NCBI RefSeq assembly: GCF_900100495.1
Contig: NZ_FNCT01000012.1
Location: 62,001 to 126,000 of the forward strand
Source of the DNA: Pseudomonas benzenivorans
GTDB lineage: Bacteria > Pseudomonadota > Gammaproteobacteria > Pseudomonadales > Pseudomonadaceae
DNA length: 64,000 nucleotides
Direction of reading: 5' to 3'
Part shown: positions 41,352-50,540 of the stretch, in pieces
How positions within the stretch are numbered: the stretch's first letter is position 1
Layout of the letters: every line of letters starts with the position of its first letter
Notes under the pieces: model-generated
Seen by the model: the letters and a program-made list of their open reading frames with translations, nothing else
Database searches by the model: none
What the model was told of the DNA's origin: nothing
Position numbers and translations under genes: made by a program

Positions 41352-42221
41352 ATGGCAGGGTCTGCGCGTCTGTTGATTGCCGGCTGTGGGGATGTCGGCA
41401 CGCGCCTGGGGCTGCGCCTGCGCGAGGCCGGCTGGACGGTGTACGGGCTGCGTCGGGCGGTGGCGGCGCTGCCGGCGGCGATTGTGCCGGTGGCCGGCGA
41501 TCTGCAGGCCGACAGCTGCCCGCCGGCCTGGCCGGCGGGCGAGCTGGACTACCTGGTGTACTGCGCGGCGGCCAGCCAGCACGACGAGGCCGGCTACCGG
41601 GCGGCCTATGTCGAGGGGCTGCGCCGGGTGCTCGGCTGGCTGGCGCAGCATGGGCAGAAGCCCAGGCGCCTGCTGTTCGTCTCCAGCAGCAGCGTCTATG
41701 CCCAGCAGCACGGCGAGTGGATCGACGAGGGTTCGCCGGCCGAGGCCGAAGGCTACTCCGGGCGGCTGATGCGCGACGCCGAACGGCTGGCGTTGGCCAG
41801 CGGCACGCCCGCCAGCGTAGTGCGCCTGGGCGGTATCTACGGGCCGGGCCGTGAATGGCTGCTGGGCCAGGTGCGCCAGGGCTACCGGGTGGCGAGCGAG
41901 CCGCCGCTGTACGGCAACCGCATCCATGTCGAGGATGCCGCCGGCCTGCTGGCCTTCCTGGTGCAGGCCGATGCCCGCGGCGTGGCGTTGGCGGACTGCT
42001 ACCTCGGCGTCGACGACGAGCCGGCGCCGCTGCACGAGGTGGTGGCCTGGTTGCGCGAGCAATTGGGCGTCAGCCACTGGGCCGAACAGGCGACTGTGCG
42101 GCGCGCCGGCAGCAAGCGTTGCAGCAACGCCCGCGCCCGCGCCCTCGGCTGGGCGCCGCAGTACCCGAGTTATCGCGAGGGTTACGCGGCGGTGCTGGCG
42201 GGGGCGTCGACCACCTCGTAG
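41352..42221 (+). CDS. NAD(P)-dependent epimerase/dehydratase (YeeZ-like SDR)
   Basis: A 289-residue extended short-chain dehydrogenase-type protein. The nucleotide-binding motif is LLIAGCGDVGTRLG (about residues 7-20). LFVSSSSVYAQQHGEWIDE (about 112-130) and the VVRLGGIYGPGR strand are typical of NAD-dependent epimerases. The expected YxxxK is replaced by YSGRLMRDAE, so the catalytic lysine appears to be missing, as in YeeZ-like proteins; activity is uncertain. It is divergent from oxyR. Confidence 0.85.
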   Translation: MAGSARLLIAGCGDVGTRLGLRLREAGWTVYGLRRAVAALPAAIVPVAGDLQADSCPPAWPAGELDYLVYCAAASQHDEAGYRAAYVEGLRRVLGWLAQHGQKPRRLLFVSSSSVYAQQHGEWIDEGSPAEAEGYSGRLMRDAERLALASGTPASVVRLGGIYGPGREWLLGQVRQGYRVASEPPLYGNRIHVEDAAGLLAFLVQADARGVALADCYLGVDDEPAPLHEVVAWLREQLGVSHWAEQATVRRAGSKRCSNARARALGWAPQYPSYREGYAAVLAGASTTS

Positions 42222-42251
42222 GGTGGAGGCCCGCGCAGCTTCCAGCGCCGG

Positions 42252-42983
42252 TTAGCGCCGCTCCAGCCGCCAGTGCAGCTCGCCCTTGTAGTAATCGGGC
42301 ATTTCGTCGAATTGGGCGCGGTTGAGCGCCTCGAAGATGCCCAGTTGTTCGCCGTCGCGCTGGAAGATCCAGGCTTGACCCTGTTCGCCAAGCTGCAGCC
42401 AGACGCTGTCGAATTCGCCGCTCATCGCGGCGCAGTCGCCGGCCAGGCACAGCGCATAGCGTTCGGCGCCGGGTAGGCCCTCGACTCGGCCGTCGGGGTG
42501 GAACAGCACCAGACCGCCTTCGCCCAGGCCCTGGCGGATCTCCCAGGTACCGCCCAGGTAGGCGCGATACAGCGCCTGCTCGAAGCTGCCGCCGGGCGGG
42601 ACGTCGGCGGCCGTGCTGGCGCTGCGGACGAAGCGCTGCTCGGGCCAGGCTTCGCTGGCTCGCTGCAGCAGCTGGCTGTCGCTCAGGTCGAGGTATTCGT
42701 GGTAGTCGCCATAGAAGTCGACCCGAAAGCGCCCGGCGTCCTGGCTGACCAGCTGCCCCTCGCCCAGTTCGAAGCCGTTGCTGAAGCTGGCGAGCCGGCG
42801 CTGGCCGTCGATCCGCCATTCCAGGTTGGGGCCATAGGCGAGCAGGGCCTCGCGCAGGTTGCCGCCCTCGACCGCGGCGTCGATCGCCGCCTGGTTGATC
42901 CAGATGCCGTTAGGGTCGGTCGGTTTGTTGGCGCAGCCGCCGAGCAGCCAGGCGCCGAGCAGCACAACGAGGACAGGACGCAT
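42252..42983 (-). CDS. Lipoprotein of unknown function
   Basis: A 243-residue protein with a clear lipobox (VLLGAWLLGGC, Cys at about residue 17), so it is lipid-anchored, probably in the outer membrane. The mature part starts with ANKPTDPNGIWINQAAIDAA and has many aromatic residues and internal strands such as GTWEIRQGLGEGGLVLFHPDG. I do not recognise a named family. It is last in an apparent rpoZ-spoT-ridA-lipoprotein string on the minus strand, 56 bases after ridA. Confidence 0.8.
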   Translation of the reverse strand: MRPVLVVLLGAWLLGGCANKPTDPNGIWINQAAIDAAVEGGNLREALLAYGPNLEWRIDGQRRLASFSNGFELGEGQLVSQDAGRFRVDFYGDYHEYLDLSDSQLLQRASEAWPEQRFVRSASTAADVPPGGSFEQALYRAYLGGTWEIRQGLGEGGLVLFHPDGRVEGLPGAERYALCLAGDCAAMSGEFDSVWLQLGEQGQAWIFQRDGEQLGIFEALNRAQFDEMPDYYKGELHWRLERR

Positions 42984-43039
42984 GGGCGATTCCTTGCGCA
43001 AATGCAGGTGGCGGGGCGCGCGGCCCCGCCAGAGGAGGG

Positions 43040-43420
43040 CTATTCGAGGACCAGGATGGCGTCCATTTCCACCTGCGAGCCACGCGGCAGGGCGGCTACG
43101 CCGATGGCGGCGCGGGCCGGGTAGGGTTGTTCGAAATAGCGGCCCATGACCTCGTTGACCTTGGCGAAGTGCGACAGGTCGGTGAGGAAGATGTTCAGCT
43201 TGACCACGTCCTTGAACGAACCGCCGGCGGCTTCGGCCACCGCCTTGAGGTTCTCGAACACCTGCACGGTCTGCGCTTCGAAGCCTTCCACCAGCTCCAT
43301 GGTCTTGGGATCCAGGGGGATCTGCCCGGACATGTAGACGGTGTTGCCGGCCTTGATCGCCTGGGAGTAGGTGCCGATGGCCGCCGGGGCCTTGTCGCTG
43401 CTGATGACGCTCTTGCTCAT
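43040..43420 (-). CDS. ridA: RidA-family enamine/imine deaminase
   Basis: A 126-residue trimeric enzyme that hydrolyses reactive enamine and imine intermediates formed by PLP enzymes. Family blocks: AAIGTYSQAIKAGNTVYMSGQIPLDP, FENLKAVAEAAGGSF, and the C-terminal YPARAAIGVAALPRGSQVEMDAI with the substrate-binding arginine and glutamate. Length is typical. A longer ORF begins 39 bases earlier, but the ATG at 43420 with AGGAGAATTCC upstream is standard. It is downstream of spoT. Confidence 0.96.
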   Translation of the reverse strand: MSKSVISSDKAPAAIGTYSQAIKAGNTVYMSGQIPLDPKTMELVEGFEAQTVQVFENLKAVAEAAGGSFKDVVKLNIFLTDLSHFAKVNEVMGRYFEQPYPARAAIGVAALPRGSQVEMDAILVLE

Positions 43421-43537
43421 GGAATTCTCCTGGTGAGGGTAGGGTGGGCCTTGGCCCACCCACGGATTAGTGGGTACGGAGGGCAGAAGCCGCTGTGGCC
43501 CGGCCCAGCCTACCGGGTTGAGTCCGCCGGCAGATGC

Positions 43538-45646
43538 TCAAGCGCGAACCCGGGTGATGTGGATCACGCCCTTGAGCGCGCGCAGCTTCTTGATCACCCG
43601 CGCCAGGTGCACGCGGTCATGCACGCTGACCACCAGTTGGACCACGCTGATGCGCCCGTCGCGCTCGTCCATGCTGATCTTCTCGATATTGCCGTCGGCG
43701 GCGTTGACGCTGCCGGCCAGCAGGGCGATCAGGCCGCGCTGGTGTTCCAGTTCGATGCGCAACTCGACATTGAACTCGCCGACCACGTCCTTGGCCCAGG
43801 ACAGCTGGATGCACTTCTCCGGGTTGTGGCGGATTTCGCCGATGTTCCGGCAGCTTTCCAGGTGCACCACCATGCCCTTGCCGGCCGACAGGTGACCAAC
43901 GATCGGGTCGCCGGGGATCGGCGTGCAGCATTTCGCATAGCTCAGCACCAGGCCTTCGGTGCCGCGGATCGCCAGCGGCCCTTCGCTGCTCGGCAGTTGC
44001 TCGCTGCCTTCGGCCAGCAGGCGCCGCGCCACCACGTAGGCCATGCGATTACCCAGGCCGATGTCTTCCAGCAGGTCTTCGATGACTTCCAGGCGGTATT
44101 CGCCGAGTACCGCGTGCACCCGCTCGACCGCCAGTTTGTCCAGGTGGCTGTTGAAGCCAGTCAGCGCCTTGTTCAGCAGGCGCTCGCCGAGGCTGATCGA
44201 TTCGGAACGGCGTTGCAGCTTGAGGGCGTGGCGAATGTGCGTACGCGCCTTGCCGGTGACCACGAAGTTGAGCCAGGCCGGATTGGGTCGGGCGCCCGGC
44301 GCGGAGACGATCTCCACCGTGGCGCCGCTCTGCAGCGGCTCGGACAGCGGCGCCAGGCGGCGGTTGATGCGGCAGGCGATGCAGGTGTTGCCGACGTCGG
44401 TGTGCACCGCATAGGCGAAGTCGACCGCAGTGGAGCCCTTGGGCAACTCCATGATGCGGCCCTTGGGGGTGAACACGTAGACCTCGTCGGGGAACAGGTC
44501 GATCTTCACGCTCTCGATGAATTCCAGCGAGTTGCCGGCGCGTTGCTGCATTTCCAGCACGCCCTTGACCCACTGGCGGGCGCGGGCGTGGGTGCCCTTT
44601 GGCTGGTCTTCGTCGTTGGCCTTGTACAGCCAGTGCGCGGCGATACCGTTGTTGGCCATCTCTTCCATTTCGCGGGTGCGGATCTGGATCTCGATGGGCA
44701 CGCCGTGCATGCCGAACAGCGTGGTGTGCAGCGACTGGTAGCCGTTGGCCTTGGGGATCGCGATGTAGTCCTTGAAGCGCCCGGGCAGCGGCTTGTACAG
44801 GTTGTGCACGGCGCCGAGTACGCGGTAGCAGGTGTCGACCTTGTCGACGATGATGCGGAAGGCGTAGACGTCCATGATCTCGTTGAACGCCCGGCGCTTG
44901 CCGCGCATCTTCTGGTAGATGCCGTACAGGTGTTTCTCGCGGCCGACCACCTCGCCTTCCAGGCCTTCGCGCTGCAGGCAGTGGACCAGCGATTCTTCGA
45001 TCTTGTTGACGATTTCCTTGCGGTTGCCGCGGGCCCGGCGCACGGCGGCGCGGATGCGCTCGGAGCGCATCGGGTGCATGGCCTTGAAACCGAGGTCCTC
45101 GAACTCCACGCGCATGCTGTGCATGCCCAGGCGATTGGCGATCGGCGCGTAGATTTCCAGGGTTTCCTTGGCGATGCGCCGGCGTTTCTCGCCGGACAGC
45201 ACTTCCAGGGTGCGCATGTTGTGCAGGCGGTCGGCCAGCTTGACCAGGATCACGCGGATGTCGCGGGCCATGGCCATGGCCATCTTCTGGAAATTCTCGG
45301 CCTGCGCCTCGGCTTTGGTCTCGAAGTTCATCTGGGTCAGCTTGCTGACCCCGTCGACCAGCTCGGCCACCGATTCGCCGAACTGCGCATTCAGCGCTTC
45401 CTTGGCGATCCCGGTGTCTTCGATCACGTCATGCAGCATGGCGGCCATCAGGCTCTGATGGTCCATGTGCATGTCGGCGAGAATGCTTGCCACCGCCAGG
45501 GGATGGGTGACGTAAGCTTCGCCGCTACGCCGGCGCTGGCCGTCGTGGGCCTGCTCGGCGTAGAAATAGGCGCGCCGCACCAGGTTGACCTGGTCGCTGT
45601 CGAGGTAGGCCGAAAGTCGATCGGCGAGGGCGTCTATGCTCGGCAT
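43538..45646 (-). CDS. spoT: Bifunctional (p)ppGpp synthase/hydrolase SpoT
   Basis: A 702-residue enzyme that both makes and degrades the stringent-response alarmone. The HD hydrolase domain is at about residues 25-195 (YVTHPLAVASILADMHMD, AAMLHDVIEDTG, KLADRLHNMRTL). The synthetase domain is at about 230-350 (DYIAIPKANGYQSLHTT). A TGS domain (about 390-450, VYVFTPKGRIMELPKGSTAVD) and a C-terminal ACT domain follow. HD motif residues are intact. It follows rpoZ with a 60-base gap, the classical gammaproteobacterial order. Confidence 0.98.
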   Translation of the reverse strand: MPSIDALADRLSAYLDSDQVNLVRRAYFYAEQAHDGQRRRSGEAYVTHPLAVASILADMHMDHQSLMAAMLHDVIEDTGIAKEALNAQFGESVAELVDGVSKLTQMNFETKAEAQAENFQKMAMAMARDIRVILVKLADRLHNMRTLEVLSGEKRRRIAKETLEIYAPIANRLGMHSMRVEFEDLGFKAMHPMRSERIRAAVRRARGNRKEIVNKIEESLVHCLQREGLEGEVVGREKHLYGIYQKMRGKRRAFNEIMDVYAFRIIVDKVDTCYRVLGAVHNLYKPLPGRFKDYIAIPKANGYQSLHTTLFGMHGVPIEIQIRTREMEEMANNGIAAHWLYKANDEDQPKGTHARARQWVKGVLEMQQRAGNSLEFIESVKIDLFPDEVYVFTPKGRIMELPKGSTAVDFAYAVHTDVGNTCIACRINRRLAPLSEPLQSGATVEIVSAPGARPNPAWLNFVVTGKARTHIRHALKLQRRSESISLGERLLNKALTGFNSHLDKLAVERVHAVLGEYRLEVIEDLLEDIGLGNRMAYVVARRLLAEGSEQLPSSEGPLAIRGTEGLVLSYAKCCTPIPGDPIVGHLSAGKGMVVHLESCRNIGEIRHNPEKCIQLSWAKDVVGEFNVELRIELEHQRGLIALLAGSVNAADGNIEKISMDERDGRISVVQLVVSVHDRVHLARVIKKLRALKGVIHITRVRA

Positions 45647-45706
45647 GGGCGTTCCCCTTGCCGATTCGCGTGACCCTGCGCCGTGCGACGTCGACCAGGC
45701 ATTGGC

Positions 45707-45970
45707 TTACAGAGGCTCGTTGGCCTCTTCCTCGAAGGCAGCGAACAGCGGTTCTTCTTCGACGATCTCTTCCTGGGCGACTACGTCGTAGCTCATCAGG
45801 CCGGCAGCGATTTCCCGCAGGGCCACCACGGTCGGCTTGTCGTTTTCCCAGGCGACCTTCGGCTCCTTGCCGCCGGTGGCGAGCTGGCGCGAACGCTTGG
45901 TGGCGAGCATGACCAGCTCGAAGCGGTTATCAACGTTGTCCAGGCAATCTTCGACGGTAACGCGGGCCAT
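45707..45970 (-). CDS. rpoZ: DNA-directed RNA polymerase omega subunit
   Basis: An 87-residue subunit that helps RNA polymerase assembly and forms part of one ppGpp site. MARVTVEDCLDNVDNRFELV and ATKRSRQLATG are the conserved N-terminal segments. The C-terminus is acidic (EEIVEEEPLFAAFEEEA), as is common. It is upstream of spoT. Confidence 0.98.
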   Translation of the reverse strand: MARVTVEDCLDNVDNRFELVMLATKRSRQLATGGKEPKVAWENDKPTVVALREIAAGLMSYDVVAQEEIVEEEPLFAAFEEEANEPL

Positions 45971-46145
45971 GGTGTTCCTCGTAGCAAATGCAAAATAAAG
46001 CTGGGCCCAGATGGGCGAGCGGACTGAATAGTCTAAAAAATCACCAGCAATAAGGGAAGCGCTATATGTGTAGTCGCCAACCGCAGGCCTCGGGCTGCCG
46101 GTAAAACCCGCTTGTTGGCGGTGCCCGTGGGGCGTGCGGCTGGAC

Positions 46146-46766
46146 CTACGCTAACAGTTCGTTGAGCAGACCGCCATGGCGCTGCTGTTGCGGGCCTTGC
46201 AGGAGCTGGTTGGCGCGGAAGATGGCTTTCAGGTCGCTGAGGGCGTGGGCGAAGTCGTCGTTGATCAGCAGGTAGTCGTATTCGACGTAGTGGCTCATCT
46301 CGCTGACCGCCTCGTGCATGCGCCGCTCGATGATCTCGCCGCTGTCCTGGCCGCGGTTGGTCAGGCGATGGCGCAGGGCTTCCTGGGTTGGAGGCAGGAT
46401 AAAGATGGATTTGGCCTGGGGCATCAGTCGGCGTACCTGTTGTGCGCCCTGCCAGTCGATCTCCAGGATCAGGTCGAAGCCTTCGGCGAGGGTCTGCTCG
46501 ACCCAGCGCTGCGAGGTGCCGTAGAGATTGCCGAAGACTTCGGCGTGCTCGAGCAGCTCGCTCTTGTCGATCATGGCGTGGAACTGCTCGCGGCTGACGA
46601 AGTGGTAGTTCACCCCTTCCACTTCCCCTGGGCGCATGGCACGGGTGGTGTGCGAGATCGAGACGCGGACCTGCGCTTCGCTGTCGATCAGCGCCTTGAC
46701 CAGGCTGGTCTTGCCGGCGCCGGAGGGCGCGGAAACGATATAGAGGGTGCCGGTGGTGATGGTCAT
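46146..46766 (-). CDS. gmk: Guanylate kinase
   Basis: A 206-residue enzyme that phosphorylates GMP to GDP. The P-loop is SAPSGAGKT (about residues 12-20), followed by SISHTTRAMRPGEVEGVNYHFVS for GMP binding, LLEHAEVFGNLYGTS and LILEIDWQGAQQVR. The ATG at 46766 gives the standard start (MTITTGTLYIVSAPSG). It is 50 bases downstream of yicC on the same strand, as in many gammaproteobacteria. Confidence 0.98.
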   Translation of the reverse strand: MTITTGTLYIVSAPSGAGKTSLVKALIDSEAQVRVSISHTTRAMRPGEVEGVNYHFVSREQFHAMIDKSELLEHAEVFGNLYGTSQRWVEQTLAEGFDLILEIDWQGAQQVRRLMPQAKSIFILPPTQEALRHRLTNRGQDSGEIIERRMHEAVSEMSHYVEYDYLLINDDFAHALSDLKAIFRANQLLQGPQQQRHGGLLNELLA

Positions 46767-46816
46767 GGATGCATCCTGGAAACTGTGCTCGTAGGGTAGC
46801 AGCGTCGTGCGCTGGG

Positions 46817-47680
46817 TTATTCGATGTTCTGCACCTGTTCGCGCATCTGCTCGATCAGCACCTTGAGGTTGACCGCGGCCTGGGTGCTGCGCGGGTCGAA
46901 GGCCTTGGAACCGAGGGTGTTGGCTTCGCGGTTGAGTTCCTGCATCAGGAAATCCAGGCGGCGGCCGGCCTGGCCGCCGGCCTTGAGCACCCGGCGCACC
47001 TCGCCGACATGGGTGCTCAGGCGATCCAGTTCCTCGGCGACATCGCTCTTCTGTGCCAGCAGCACCAGTTCCTGTTCCAGGCGCTGCGGGTCGAGTTCGG
47101 CCTGCATCTCGGCGCAGCGGTCGAGGATCTTCTGGCGCTGCGCGGCGAGCATCTGCGGCACCAGTTCGCGCAGGGCGGCGACCTCGGCGAGGATGCCATC
47201 CAGGCGTTCGCCGAGCAGCTTGGCCAGCTCGGCGCCTTCGCGCGACCGGCCTTTCTTCAGCTCGTCCAGGGCCTGGTGGAACAGCGCCAGCGCGGCCTGG
47301 TTGAGGGCCTGCGGATCGGCCGCATCGGCGACCAGCACGCCGGGCCAGCCGAGCACCTCCAGCGGGTTGAGCGCGGCCGGCTGCTTGATCAGGCCGGCCA
47401 CGCTCTCGGCGGCGGCGATCAGTTGCGCGGCGCGTTGGCGATCCACTTGTAGCGGTTTGCCGGCGCTGTCTTCGGCGTAGCGCAGGGTGCATTCGACCTT
47501 GCCGCGCGACAGCCCTTGACGCAGCGCCTCGCGCACTGCGCCCTCGAGGTCGCGGAAGGCCTCCGGCAGGCGCAGATGCGGCTCCAGGTAGCGATGGTTG
47601 ACCGAGCGCAGTTCCCAGCTCAGGGTGCCGTTGGGCCCGGCCTGTTCGGCGCGGGCGAAGGCCGTCATGCTGTGGATCAT
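46817..47680 (-). CDS. yicC: YicC-family endoribonuclease
   Basis: A 287-residue protein of the YicC family. MIHSMTAFARAE at the start and the C-terminal RRLDFLMQELNREANTLGSK are the family signatures; the latter includes conserved acidic residues. In E. coli YicC is reported to be an RNase that affects small-RNA stability. The long middle is helical. It is upstream of gmk and divergent from rph. The ATG at 47680 follows GAGGTTCGCCCC. Confidence 0.95.
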   Translation of the reverse strand: MIHSMTAFARAEQAGPNGTLSWELRSVNHRYLEPHLRLPEAFRDLEGAVREALRQGLSRGKVECTLRYAEDSAGKPLQVDRQRAAQLIAAAESVAGLIKQPAALNPLEVLGWPGVLVADAADPQALNQAALALFHQALDELKKGRSREGAELAKLLGERLDGILAEVAALRELVPQMLAAQRQKILDRCAEMQAELDPQRLEQELVLLAQKSDVAEELDRLSTHVGEVRRVLKAGGQAGRRLDFLMQELNREANTLGSKAFDPRSTQAAVNLKVLIEQMREQVQNIE

Positions 47681-47820
47681 GGGGCGAACCTCGCGGAAAG
47701 TCGGAACGAAAGGCGCAGGATTGTAGCGCAGTGCGTCGATCGCTCCCAATTGGTCATGTCGTCGCCGTCGTGCGCGCCTATAATGCCGAGCAGATTTCAC
47801 TCCAGAGCAGGTATTCCTCG

Positions 47821-48543
47821 ATGAAACGTCCCAGTGGCCGCGCCGCCGATCAGTTGCGCTCGATCCGTATCACCCGCAACTACACCAAGCACGCCGAGGG
47901 TTCGGTACTGGTGGAGTTCGGCGATACCAAGGTGATCTGTACGGTCAGTGTCGAGTCGGGCGTGCCGCGCTTTCTCAAAGGCCAGGGCCAGGGTTGGCTG
48001 ACCGCCGAATATGGCATGCTGCCGCGCGCCACCGGCGAGCGTAACCAGCGCGAGGCCAGTCGCGGCAAGCAGGGCGGCCGTACCCTGGAGATCCAGCGCC
48101 TGATCGGCCGCTCGCTGCGCGCGGCGCTGGACATGAGCAAGCTCGGCGAGAACACCCTGTACGTCGACTGCGACGTGATCCAGGCCGACGGCGGGACCCG
48201 CACCGCGGCGATCACCGGCTCCATGGTGGCGCTGGTCGATGCGCTGAAAGTGGTCAAGAAGCGCGGTGGTCTGAAGGGCGGCGATCCGCTCAAGCAGATG
48301 ATCGCCGCGGTGTCGGTGGGCATGTATCAGGGCGAGCCGGTGCTCGACCTGGATTACCTGGAAGACTTTGCCGCCGAGACCGACCTCAACGTGGTGATGA
48401 CCAGCGCCGGCGGCTTCATCGAAGTGCAGGGCACCGCCGAAGGTGCGCCGTTCCAGCCGCAAGAGCTGAACGCCATGCTGGCATTGGCGCTGAAAGGCAT
48501 GAACGAGCTGTTCGAGTTGCAGCAGGCGGCGCTGGCCGACTGA
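47821..48543 (+). CDS. rph: Ribonuclease PH
   Basis: A 240-residue phosphorolytic 3'-5' exonuclease that trims tRNA 3' ends. RPSGRAADQLRSIRITRNYTKHAEGSVL at the start, GWLTAEYGMLPRAT with the phosphate-binding region, and DCDVIQADGGTRTAAITG in the middle are typical. Length matches the family. The start at 47821 follows AGAGCAGGTATTCCTCG. Next gene on the same strand is a DUF4870 protein 28 bases on; yicC is divergent. Confidence 0.97.
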   Translation: MKRPSGRAADQLRSIRITRNYTKHAEGSVLVEFGDTKVICTVSVESGVPRFLKGQGQGWLTAEYGMLPRATGERNQREASRGKQGGRTLEIQRLIGRSLRAALDMSKLGENTLYVDCDVIQADGGTRTAAITGSMVALVDALKVVKKRGGLKGGDPLKQMIAAVSVGMYQGEPVLDLDYLEDFAAETDLNVVMTSAGGFIEVQGTAEGAPFQPQELNAMLALALKGMNELFELQQAALAD

Positions 48544-48571
48544 GGCATTTCGACCGCTAGGGAGGTTGACC

Positions 48572-48940
48572 ATGGAACAGCAGGAGCTCGCGCCGGTACC
48601 CAGCCCAGAAGCCAGGAAGTGGGCAATGTTCTGTCACTATGCGGCGTTCTTCTGGTTTCTGGTGCCGATGATCGGCAATGTCATCGGGCCCTTGATCGTC
48701 TGGCAGTTGAAGAAGGACTCCGCCGCCTTCGTTGACGATCAAGGCAAGGAGGCGCTGAATTTTCAGATCACCTTCAGCCTGGCCATGGTGATTTGTGGCG
48801 TATTGGCCTGGGTGGTGATCGGTTTTCCGCTGATGCTGCTGGTCAGTGTCGCCGCGTTGGTGCTGACGATCATTGCCGGGATCAAGGCCAATGCCGGCGA
48901 GGCCTACCGCTATCCGATCTGTTGGCGCGTGGTGAAGTAA
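48572..48940 (+). CDS. DUF4870 membrane protein
   Basis: A 122-residue inner-membrane protein with three to four membrane segments and a KWAMFCHYAAFFWFLVPMIGN start that is characteristic of DUF4870 (Tic20-like). VDDQGKEALNFQITFSLAM is the conserved middle. The function of the family is unknown. GGGAGGTTGACC lies before the ATG at 48572. It is just downstream of rph and ends eight bases before a very strong bidirectional terminator shared with crc. Confidence 0.9.
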   Translation: MEQQELAPVPSPEARKWAMFCHYAAFFWFLVPMIGNVIGPLIVWQLKKDSAAFVDDQGKEALNFQITFSLAMVICGVLAWVVIGFPLMLLVSVAALVLTIIAGIKANAGEAYRYPICWRVVK

Positions 48941-48947
48941 CCTTGCG

Positions 48948-49001
48948 GCAAGCACCCATGAAAAAGCCGGCTATGAAGCCGGCTTTTTCATGGGTGCTTG
49001 C
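48948..49001. terminator. Bidirectional terminator with a 24-bp perfect stem
   Basis: The arms 48948-48971 (GCAAGCACCCATGAAAAAGC then CGGC) and 48978-49001 are exact reverse complements, with a six-base TATGAA loop. The A and T runs inside the arms give a functional T tract in both directions. It sits between the convergent DUF4870 and crc genes, with eight bases or fewer to each stop codon. Confidence 0.93.
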
Positions 49002-49002
49002 C

Positions 49003-49782
49003 TTACACGCTGAGAATCCAGTCGTAATCGACGATCAGCGGCGCATGTTGCGAGAAGCGCGGCTGGCGCGGCAGGCGCGCCGTGCGCACGCTGCGGCGCA
49101 TGCCGGGGGTGAGCAGCTGATAGTCGAAGCGATAACCCAGGTTGAGCAGCTCGGCCTGCTCGCTGTCCGGCCACCAGCTGAACTGGTCGCCTTCGCGGCT
49201 GACTTCGCGCAGCGCGTCGACGTAGCCCATGCTGCCGATCACTTCATCCAGCCAGGCGCGCTCCGGTGCCAGGAAGCCTGGCGACTGCTGGCAATCGCGC
49301 CAGTTCTTCACGTCCTGCTTCTGGTGCGCCACATAGAGCGAACCGCAATAGATGTACTCGCGGCGCTTGCGGCGCTGCTTGTCCAGGTAGCTGGTGAAGT
49401 CGTCCATGAACTTGAACTTCTGGTTCAGGTTCTCGTCGCCGCTCTGCCCGGATGGCAGCAGCAGCGTGGCGATACTCACTTTGTCGAAGTCGGCCTGCAG
49501 GTAGCGCCCGTAGCGATCGGCCATTTCAAAGCCGAGGCCGCTGATTACCGCCTTGGGTTGCAACCGCGAATAGAGCGCCACGCCACCTTGGCTGGGCACT
49601 TCTGCATCGCAGGCATAGAGGAAATAGCCGTCCAGTTGGAGGGCTTGGTCGTCCAGTTCAAAGGCGGAGGCGCGAGTATCCTGCAGGCAGATGACGTCGG
49701 CATTCTGTGCTTGCAGCCAACTGAGCAAACCGCGCTCGACTGCCGCATGAATACCATTCACGTTCACACTGATGATCCGCAT
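49003..49782 (-). CDS. crc: Catabolite repression control protein Crc
   Basis: A 259-residue protein with the exonuclease/endonuclease/phosphatase fold. In Pseudomonas it acts with Hfq to repress translation of mRNAs that carry AANAANAA motifs near the start codon, giving carbon-source preference. MRIISVNVNGIHAAVERGLL, VICLQDTRAS and RFSQHAPLIVDYDWIL are typical. It is divergent from pyrE and convergent with the DUF4870 gene. Several candidate target motifs lie in this window. Confidence 0.97.
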   Translation of the reverse strand: MRIISVNVNGIHAAVERGLLSWLQAQNADVICLQDTRASAFELDDQALQLDGYFLYACDAEVPSQGGVALYSRLQPKAVISGLGFEMADRYGRYLQADFDKVSIATLLLPSGQSGDENLNQKFKFMDDFTSYLDKQRRKRREYIYCGSLYVAHQKQDVKNWRDCQQSPGFLAPERAWLDEVIGSMGYVDALREVSREGDQFSWWPDSEQAELLNLGYRFDYQLLTPGMRRSVRTARLPRQPRFSQHAPLIVDYDWILSV

Positions 49783-49875
49783 AAATGGCCCCTAAAAACA
49801 CGTGCGTGTATGATACCCGAGCTCGTCTCCAATAAGCTAAATTCCTAGCCAAATCCGTGCCGTCCGGGGCTTTTC

Positions 49876-50517
49876 ATGCAAGCGTACCAGCGCGAATTCA
49901 TTCGTTTTGCCATCCAGCGCGGGGTGCTGCGCTTCGGTCAGTTCACCCTCAAGTCGGGGCGTACCAGCCCGTATTTCTTCAATGCCGGGCTGTTCGACAG
50001 CGGTTTGGCGCTGGCCCAGTTGGGGCGCTTCTATGCCGCCGCGGTGGTCGACAGCGGAATTGCCTTCGATGTGCTGTTCGGCCCGGCGTACAAGGGCATT
50101 CCGCTGGCGGCGACCACTGCGGTGGCCCTGGCCGAGCACCATCAGCGCGATGTGCCCTGGTGCTTCAACCGCAAGGAAGCCAAGGACCATGGCGAAGGCG
50201 GCACCCTGGTCGGTGCCCCGCTGGCCGGGCGCGTGCTGATCGTCGACGACGTGATCACCGCCGGTACGGCGATCCGCGAGGTGATGCAGATCATCCAGGC
50301 GCAAGGCGCGCAAGCCGCCGGGGTGCTGATCGCGCTGAACCGCCAGGAGCGCGGCCGGGGCGCGCTGTCGGCGATCCAGGAGGTCGAGCGCGACTTCGGC
50401 ATGCCGGTGGTGAGTATCGTGTCGCTCGAGCAGGTGCTGGAATATCTGGCCGGCGACGCCGAACTCAAGCAGTATCTGCCCGCGGTGGAAGCCTACCGCG
50501 CCGAATACGGAATCTGA
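49876..50517 (+). CDS. pyrE: Orotate phosphoribosyltransferase
   Basis: A 213-residue enzyme that joins orotate and PRPP to give OMP in pyrimidine synthesis. The PRPP-binding motif is RVLIVDDVITAGTA (about residues 119-132). KSGRTSPYFFNAGLFDSG and FNRKEAKDHGEGG (catalytic loop) are also clear. Length equals the gammaproteobacterial enzyme. It is divergent from crc, with 93 bases between. Confidence 0.98.
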   Translation: MQAYQREFIRFAIQRGVLRFGQFTLKSGRTSPYFFNAGLFDSGLALAQLGRFYAAAVVDSGIAFDVLFGPAYKGIPLAATTAVALAEHHQRDVPWCFNRKEAKDHGEGGTLVGAPLAGRVLIVDDVITAGTAIREVMQIIQAQGAQAAGVLIALNRQERGRGALSAIQEVERDFGMPVVSIVSLEQVLEYLAGDAELKQYLPAVEAYRAEYGI

Positions 50518-50540
50518 CCCCGACATAAGGTGTTGCCGCG

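Noticed and set aside
43127..45673. 848-codon plus-strand frame opposite ridA and spoT
   Set aside because: Shadow of spoT, whose HD, synthetase, TGS and ACT domains are all clear.
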